Shown: positions 17,881-22,938 of the stretch, piece by piece
Layout of the letters: each line of letters opens with the position of its first letter
Position numbering within the stretch: position 1 is the first letter of the stretch
DNA from: JBBRWO01 sp038249135
GTDB taxonomy: Bacteria; Actinomycetota; Coriobacteriia; Anaerosomatales; JAAXUF01
Reading direction: 5' to 3'
Assembly: GCA_038249135.1 (NCBI GenBank)
Contig: JBBRWO010000024.1
Span: 1 to 22,938, forward strand
DNA length: 22,938 bases
Made by a program: the position numbers and the translations under genes
The notes under the pieces: model-generated
The model's database searches: none
Told to the model about the DNA's origin: nothing
What the model saw: the letters and a program-made list of their open reading frames with translations, nothing else

Positions 17881-18954
17881 TCACCCCTCGGCGCCCGACA
17901 CGGATGTGTCATCTGTGGCAGCCCGGGCGAATACCATGCGACCAGCAGAGGTCTGTAACACCGAGCTGACCTCGACGCGGGCCTCGGTGCCGACAAAGGC
18001 CCTCCCGGCTTGCACGACGACCATGGTCCCATCCTCGAGGTAGCCGACGCCTTGGTCCTGCTCCTTGCCTGCCTTGGTAATCCGAAGCAATATGTGCTCA
18101 CCCGGCAAGTAGTTGGGGCGAAGCGCAGTAACCGCGTCGTTGATGTTGAGTACATCGATTCCTCGGACACGCGCGACCTTCGTCAAGTTGTAGTCAACCG
18201 TCACGACAGAACTGCTCGTGTCGACGCCGAGACGCATGAGCTTCTCGTCAACCATCGGTGTATCCGGATAGTCGGTCTCGAAGACGGCAACCTTTTCCGC
18301 ATCAGGCAGCGCCGCAAGAAGATCGAGACCGCGACGCCCACGAGCGCGCCTGATGTCATCGGCCGAGTCCGCCAGAGTCTGAAGCTCGGCGAGAACAAAT
18401 CTCGGGACTCGAATCGAACCCGGGAGGAAGCCGAGCCGATGAAGTTCCTGGAAACGGCCGTCGATGATCGCGCTCGTGTCGAGCAGCAGAACGCGCTCGT
18501 CGGCGGTCGCGAGTTCGGCGGGAGCCAGGCGGGGATACATCGCGGCGAAGTCGCGACGCTTAGTGAGCGCCACCCTGACACCGAGGTAGGCCAAGCTGAT
18601 GGTAAGTAGGGCCGCCGCGGAGACGGCGAGCCATTCTGGACGGATGAACCTGAGAGGCTGGGATGCGAGCACCGCAATGAGCAGACCCACGATGAGCCCA
18701 CCGGTGGCGAGAAGCAGGTCGGCCGGCGCAGTCTCGTGCGCACGGTCCTCGATATGCCCCCACGCCGTAGAGAGCTCACGGCCCACGATGCCGCCGAACA
18801 CGAACCCTACCGCGCCCCCGAGCATGATCAATAGGAAGATAACGTAGTACCGAGGGAGGCCCAGCTCATTCTGCCAGTCGACAAGTCGTGTGACCGCGTA
18901 CCCAGCCAAGAGGCCCCCCGTCACGAAGACGAAGCGGGTAATGGCCTGGATCAT
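17881..18954 (-). CDS. yacL: Membrane PIN-TRAM domain protein, YacL family
   Basis: A 357-residue protein with four predicted membrane helices (about 4-24, 36-58, 79-99, 108-129). A PIN nuclease-type domain follows (about 153-270). The PIN domain begins LLLDTSAIIDGRF, with catalytic D159 and a second acidic site in FVLAELQTLAD. Later acidic residues occur near VFETDYPDTPMVDEKL and VVTVDYNLTK. The C-terminus is a TRAM RNA-binding domain (PGEHILLRITKAGKEQDQGVGYLEDGTMVV). This is the YacL architecture found beside disA in many Gram-positive bacteria; the substrate is not known. The ATG at 18954 has no clear ribosome site, though a GGAGGTGAGG sequence lies about 35 bases upstream. Confidence 0.92.
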   Translation of the reverse strand: MIQAITRFVFVTGGLLAGYAVTRLVDWQNELGLPRYYVIFLLIMLGGAVGFVFGGIVGRELSTAWGHIEDRAHETAPADLLLATGGLIVGLLIAVLASQPLRFIRPEWLAVSAAALLTISLAYLGVRVALTKRRDFAAMYPRLAPAELATADERVLLLDTSAIIDGRFQELHRLGFLPGSIRVPRFVLAELQTLADSADDIRRARGRRGLDLLAALPDAEKVAVFETDYPDTPMVDEKLMRLGVDTSSSVVTVDYNLTKVARVRGIDVLNINDAVTALRPNYLPGEHILLRITKAGKEQDQGVGYLEDGTMVVVQAGRAFVGTEARVEVSSVLQTSAGRMVFARAATDDTSVSGAEG

Positions 18955-19078
18955 GAATGTGGCGAATACGGCCCATGCGTGGCCGTCGCGCCCTCACCTC
19001 CTCAGGTTCCCGGCGAAGAAACATCGTATCTAACCTATCGGGATGCTAGCACAGCGGCTTGACCCCTCCATCGCCAGG
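18955..19078 (-). other. Gap between disA and the yacL-like gene
   Basis: 124 bases without a gene. On the minus strand it contains a possible -10 (TAGATA, about 19024-19029) with no good -35. A strong ribosome-site-like GGAGGTGAGG also occurs, but no in-frame start codon follows at proper distance for the downstream gene. No terminator hairpin was found. A small leader peptide or an internal promoter cannot be judged from sequence alone. Confidence 0.3.
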
Positions 19079-20140
19079 CTAGAGCGACGCGTGCGCTCTG
19101 ATCCGCGCGAGCCCGTTGGCGATGGCTTTCGCACGGCGCATCCCGACACCATCGACTTCATCCAGATCCGGCACCCCCGCCTTAGCCATCGCCGGCAGTG
19201 AACTGAACCGCTCGACAATCCTGGTAACGACGGTCGATGGCAGTGAAGGAATCTGTGCCAGAACACGAAAACCCCGAGCCCTGACGTGCTGCTCTGCGCG
19301 ATCGCCTGCGACCACGCCGAGCTCATGCGCGACCGCGTCCGCCTCGAGGAGGCGGTCGAGCGGCAACTCGCCCAACCGCAGCAGCGTCGCTGATGCCGTG
19401 CGAGAAGCGGCATCGGCGGCGTAATCACGAATCAAGAGCAGATACTGCTCATCGAGATTGGCGGTGAGCTCGTCGGCCTGCATGCGGACCAATCGGCCTT
19501 CGGTTCCCAGCTGGACGATATAGCGCTCCACCTCCATGCCGACGCGACGAACCATCTCGAAACGGCCGATGGCCTGCGCAACGTCACCGAGCGTCACGAG
19601 GTCGTCGAACTCCAGGTGCGTGAGTCGGTTCATGATCTCCCCGAGGCGGGTCCTGTAATTCTGCAGTGTCTGAAGTGCCTGATTCGCCTTAGCCAGCAAC
19701 ACGACGGTCTCCTCAAGCGTGAGGCGCTTGCCCCTGAGGTAAAGACTGACCACCTCGCGACGCTGCGAGACCGAGATGACCAATGCGTGAGTCTGACGGC
19801 TGACGCGCTCGGCTGTGCGGTGACGCATCCCCGTCTCAGTGGTGGTGAGCGTGGCATCCGGTACGAGATGCACGTTAGCTCGGACAATCCGCTCCGCGTC
19901 TCGATCAAGGATGACTGCACCATCCATCTTGGCCAACTCGAACAGGCGCTGTGGCGTGAATGGCGTGTCGATGGAGAAGCCGCCGTTGCACAGCGATGAC
20001 ACGCCGGTCTCGTCGCCGATCACCACCAGCGCACCCGTTTGGGCGGCAAGAATCATGTCGAGCCCCTCCCTGAGACGCGTACCGGGGGCGACTTTGCGCA
20101 GCTCGTCCCTCAACAGCTCACGGGTCTTCTGGTCGATCAC
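19079..20140 (-). CDS. disA: DNA integrity scanning protein DisA, diadenylate cyclase
   Basis: DisA makes cyclic di-AMP from two ATP and slows when it meets branched DNA. The 353 residues are typical. The N-terminal DAC domain (about 1-150) has the active-site DGA (73-75) and RHR (106-108, in MRHRTAERVS). A helical spine follows. The C-terminal helix-hairpin-helix DNA-binding domain contains DLDEVDGVGMRRAKAIANGL. The start is GTG 20140, with AGGAG 5 bases away. The order radA-disA-yacL is that of Bacillus, where RadA restrains DisA. It shares the window with a second cyclic-nucleotide maker, the class III cyclase. Confidence 0.97.
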   Translation of the reverse strand: MIDQKTRELLRDELRKVAPGTRLREGLDMILAAQTGALVVIGDETGVSSLCNGGFSIDTPFTPQRLFELAKMDGAVILDRDAERIVRANVHLVPDATLTTTETGMRHRTAERVSRQTHALVISVSQRREVVSLYLRGKRLTLEETVVLLAKANQALQTLQNYRTRLGEIMNRLTHLEFDDLVTLGDVAQAIGRFEMVRRVGMEVERYIVQLGTEGRLVRMQADELTANLDEQYLLLIRDYAADAASRTASATLLRLGELPLDRLLEADAVAHELGVVAGDRAEQHVRARGFRVLAQIPSLPSTVVTRIVERFSSLPAMAKAGVPDLDEVDGVGMRRAKAIANGLARIRAHASL

Positions 20141-20185
20141 GGTGGCTCCTATCCGAGCGACGAGGTCTGATGTACTTGTGCCCGC

Positions 20186-21559
20186 TTACCCCTGGATTTC
20201 TACGGCGTCGCGACGAATCGCGTTGAGTGCCCCGGTGATGGTCTGCGTCCGCTGAAGCCCGGCAGAGTCCGCGGGTTCCAGCGACGCAGGTGCCGCGCCC
20301 AGCACCCGACCGATTCCCATACGCGTGGCCTCGCGTATTCGCGCACTTGCATGCGAGACGGGTCTGACCTGTCCCGTAAGCCCGATCTCACCGAATGCGG
20401 CCACGTCCAGTGGTACTGCGTAGTCGCCGAGCGCAGACGCCAGAGCGAAGGCCAGCGGAAGGTCGACAGCGGGTTCCGCAATACGCAGTCCTCCCGCAAC
20501 TGAGACGTAGACGTCTTTACCCGCGAACGAAAGCCCTGCGCGTCGCTCAAGCACGGCAATCACCTGTAAGAGTCTCGCGGTCTCTATGCCTGTGGCCAGC
20601 CTACGAGGTGCCGGAAGGTAACTGGGTGTGACCAGAGCCTGGAGCTCAACGAGCAACGGGCGGGTTCCCTCCATTGCGGCCATGACAGCCGAGCCGGATA
20701 CCGCCTCATGCCGCTCCGATATCAGTGCTGCCGAGGGCGAACCGACTCCAACGAGACCGCGCTCGCCCATCTCGAAGATGCCGATCTCGCTCGCTGAACC
20801 GAAGCGATTCTTCACCGCACGAACGATCCGGAATGCGTGATCGCGGTCGCCCTCGAAGTACAGCACCGCGTCGACCATGTGTTCGAGCACTCTCGGCCCG
20901 GCTATTGCGCCGTCCTTGGTCACGTGGCCGACGATGATCGTGATCACGTCCAGGTCCTTGGCGATTCGCATGAGCCGAGCAGTGCACGCTCGGACCTGTC
21001 CTACGCTGCCGGGTGCTCCAGCCAACTCTGGATCGAATGCGGTCTGGATGGAATCGACCACCAGTACCGCCGGCCGACGTTCGCGCACCACGGCCTCAAC
21101 GGCCGCGATGTCGAGCTCGGGCAGGAGTCCCACCCGCTGATTCATGGTTCCGAGTCGGCGCGCTCGTATACCGATTTGCTGCGGCGACTCCTCGCCGCAC
21201 ACGTAGAGAACTTCCGAGCCGCCTGCCGCAAGCGAATCGGCCGCCTGGAGCAGGAGGGTCGACTTGCCTATGCCCGGCTCACCGCCAAGCAGCACCAGTG
21301 ACCCCGCGACGAGCCCACCGCCGAGGACACGGTCGAGTTCGACGATGCCCGTGGGCTCCCGAGGCGCATCGAGAGCGCCGACCGCATCCAGACCCACGAT
21401 TGCCGCCGAGGCAACAGCAGCCTGTCGGCGATGACCGACAGGCTGCTCGATTTCCTCAACGAACGTGCCGAACTCCCCGCAGTCGGGGCACCGTCCGATC
21501 CATCGAGGCGCGGATGCCCCGCAGTTCTGGCAGAGCCAGACCGATCGTGGCTTCGCCAT
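20186..21559 (-). CDS. radA: DNA repair protein RadA (Sms)
   Basis: RadA is a RecA-like helicase that promotes branch migration during recombination. The 457 residues are the usual length. The N-terminal zinc finger has C10, C13, C24 and C27 (CQNCGASAPRWIGRCPDCG). The RecA-type ATPase shows Walker A GEPGIGKST (about 93-101) and Walker B VLVVDS (165-170). The RadA hallmark KNRFG is at 250-254. A Lon-protease-like C-terminal domain follows (about 290-457) and is structural, not proteolytic. The ATG at 21559 is 6 bases after the clpC stop, with only a weak ribosome site, so translation may be coupled to clpC. Confidence 0.97.
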   Translation of the reverse strand: MAKPRSVWLCQNCGASAPRWIGRCPDCGEFGTFVEEIEQPVGHRRQAAVASAAIVGLDAVGALDAPREPTGIVELDRVLGGGLVAGSLVLLGGEPGIGKSTLLLQAADSLAAGGSEVLYVCGEESPQQIGIRARRLGTMNQRVGLLPELDIAAVEAVVRERRPAVLVVDSIQTAFDPELAGAPGSVGQVRACTARLMRIAKDLDVITIIVGHVTKDGAIAGPRVLEHMVDAVLYFEGDRDHAFRIVRAVKNRFGSASEIGIFEMGERGLVGVGSPSAALISERHEAVSGSAVMAAMEGTRPLLVELQALVTPSYLPAPRRLATGIETARLLQVIAVLERRAGLSFAGKDVYVSVAGGLRIAEPAVDLPLAFALASALGDYAVPLDVAAFGEIGLTGQVRPVSHASARIREATRMGIGRVLGAAPASLEPADSAGLQRTQTITGALNAIRRDAVEIQG

Positions 21560-21565
21560 GAGAGC

Positions 21566-22938
21566 CTACGCCCCTGCAGCAGGTCCGGTCGCTTCGCCGC
21601 CACCTGCGGCAGCACGACGGCGAGTGGGCGCTGGCTTGGTGACCTGCGTGCCGGAAGTGGGCTTGGCCACTCGCGCACGACTCTTGGGAGCAGCCTTCCC
21701 CTTGCGGAACTGAATCTCATCGTCAGCGACGAACGCCTCAATCATGTCGCCTGGCAACCAGTTGCCGCCGAGAATCTGCTCGGACAGCGGATCCTCTAGC
21801 AGGCGCTGAATCGCACGGCGGAGCGGGCGCGCCCCAAGAGTCGGGTCAAAGCCATCTCCGGCGAGCTTCGTGCGTGCCTCGGAGGTGAGCGTGATGCCGA
21901 AGCCTTGAGTCATGAGCTGACTGCGGAGACGGTCGACCATCAGATCGACAATCTGCTCGATCTGCTCGGAGTTCAGGTCGTGGAATACGATCACGTCGTC
22001 AACGCGATTCAGGAACTCGGGCTTGAACGCCTTCTTGAGTTCGCTCGTCACGCGCTCCTTGACCAGCTCGTAACCAATCCCGCCGGCCCCAGAAGAAGGC
22101 ACGAATCCGAGCGATGTCGTCTTGACGATGTCGCGTGCGCCGATGTTGCTCGTCATGATGATGATGGAGTTCTTGAAATCGATCTTGCGACCCTGCGCAT
22201 CGGTGAGTCGCCCCTCTTCAAGGATCTGGAGGAGCACGTTGAACACGTCGGGGTGCGCCTTCTCGATTTCGTCAAACAGAATCACCGAGTACGGCTTGCG
22301 GCGCACCTGCTCGGTGAGCTGGCCGCCCTCGTCGAATCCAACGTAGCCCGGAGGCGATCCGATGAGCCTCGACACGGTGTGCTTCTCCATGTACTCGCTC
22401 ATATCGAGCGAGATGAGTGAGTCCTCTGTGGCGAACAGGAACTGGGCCAGCGCCTTGGAGAGCTCCGTCTTTCCGACGCCTGACGGGCCGAGGAAGATGA
22501 AGGAGCCAGCTGGCCGACGAGGGTCCTTGAGCCCTGCGCGTGCGCGACGAATCGCCTTGCTGACTGCGGTAACGGCCTCGTCCTGACCGACGATTCGCTC
22601 GTGCAGGACCGTCTCCATGCGGAGCAACTTGGCGGTCTCTTCCTCAGTCAGCGCCGTCACGGGAACGCCTGTCCACATCGAAACGACTTCGGCGATCTCA
22701 TGCTCGGTGACCTCTACGACGCGTCGGTTGTCGGGCTTGAGCCACTCCTCCTCAAGCGTGCGCTTCTCGGCGAGGACCTGCTTCTCGCCATCGCGCATCG
22801 ACGCGGCCTTCTCGAACTCCTGCGCTTCGATGGCCGCTTCTTTCTCGGCGCGGATGCGGCGCAGCCGGTCCTCGACCTCGCGCACCCCGGGGGGCGCCGT
22901 CATCATCTTGATGCGCATCTTTGCGCCAGCCTCGTCCA
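21566..22938 (-). CDS. clpC: ATP-dependent Clp protease ATPase ClpC, C-terminal part
   Basis: HSP100 unfoldase that feeds proteins to ClpP. The gene runs off the right edge; the first visible codons (DEAGAKMR) belong to the end of the first ATPase domain, so no true start is inside. The UVR/middle region (VEDRLRRIRAEKEAAIEAQEFEKAASMRD) identifies ClpC rather than ClpB. The second ATPase domain has Walker A GPSGVGKTE, the pore-loop region GSPPGYVGFDEGGQLTE, Walker B VILFDEIEKAH and sensor 1 IIMTSNIGA. The D2-small domain ends with LGARPLRRAIQRLLEDPLSEQIL. An Ala/Pro/Arg/Lys-rich tail of about 45 residues follows, longer than in Bacillus ClpC. Confidence 0.96.
   Translation of the reverse strand, partial: DEAGAKMRIKMMTAPPGVREVEDRLRRIRAEKEAAIEAQEFEKAASMRDGEKQVLAEKRTLEEEWLKPDNRRVVEVTEHEIAEVVSMWTGVPVTALTEEETAKLLRMETVLHERIVGQDEAVTAVSKAIRRARAGLKDPRRPAGSFIFLGPSGVGKTELSKALAQFLFATEDSLISLDMSEYMEKHTVSRLIGSPPGYVGFDEGGQLTEQVRRKPYSVILFDEIEKAHPDVFNVLLQILEEGRLTDAQGRKIDFKNSIIIMTSNIGARDIVKTTSLGFVPSSGAGGIGYELVKERVTSELKKAFKPEFLNRVDDVIVFHDLNSEQIEQIVDLMVDRLRSQLMTQGFGITLTSEARTKLAGDGFDPTLGARPLRRAIQRLLEDPLSEQILGGNWLPGDMIEAFVADDEIQFRKGKAAPKSRARVAKPTSGTQVTKPAPTRRRAAAGGGEATGPAAGA

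Overview
The window is a high-GC block of core bacterial chromosome, with nearly every gene on the minus strand. The protein content points to a deep-branching Actinobacteriota lineage, most likely Coriobacteriia-like. Evidence for this is a Coriobacteriia-looking EF-Tu N-terminus, a Spo0H-type SigH, DisA, ClpC, a membrane PIN-TRAM protein and actinobacterial-type promoters. The taxonomic call is an inference from family knowledge; no search was run. The rpoB gene carries a one-base frameshift, which suggests a draft or metagenome-derived consensus.

Read in the direction of transcription (right to left), the right half is the 'yac' cluster known from Bacillus: clpC (cut by the right edge), radA, disA, a YacL-like PIN-TRAM protein, ispD, ispF, cysE, cysS, rlmB, yacP and sigH. 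Compared with Bacillus, gltX and the mini-RNase III gene are absent. The cluster joins stress proteolysis, DNA integrity and c-di-AMP synthesis, isoprenoid precursors, cysteine synthesis and charging, rRNA modification and decay, and an alternative sigma factor. SigH has its own promoter.

The middle (9.2-12.2 kb) is the accessory part. A membrane-anchored class III nucleotide cyclase, the only gene on the plus strand, is divergent from a two-gene operon. That operon encodes a stand-alone cyclic-nucleotide-binding domain and a protein with a PD-(D/E)XK/Mrr-like nuclease signature. tRNA-Thr(UGU), with its own promoter, lies on the sigH side. This trio is the best candidate for an undescribed system.

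The left part is the translation and transcription supercluster: tRNA-Tyr, tRNA-Thr(GGU), tRNA-Met, tuf, rpmG, tRNA-Trp, secE, nusG, rplK, rplA, rplJ, rplL and rpoB (cut by the left edge). Regulatory DNA is readable here. There are sigma-70-type promoters before tRNA-Tyr, rpmG, rplJ and rpoB, an L10 leader followed by an intrinsic terminator before rplJ, a GC hairpin between rplL and rpoB, and overlapping tandem promoters before rpoB. No CRISPR array, insertion sequence, phage gene or rRNA was seen. No stretch longer than about 300 bases lacks a protein or RNA gene.
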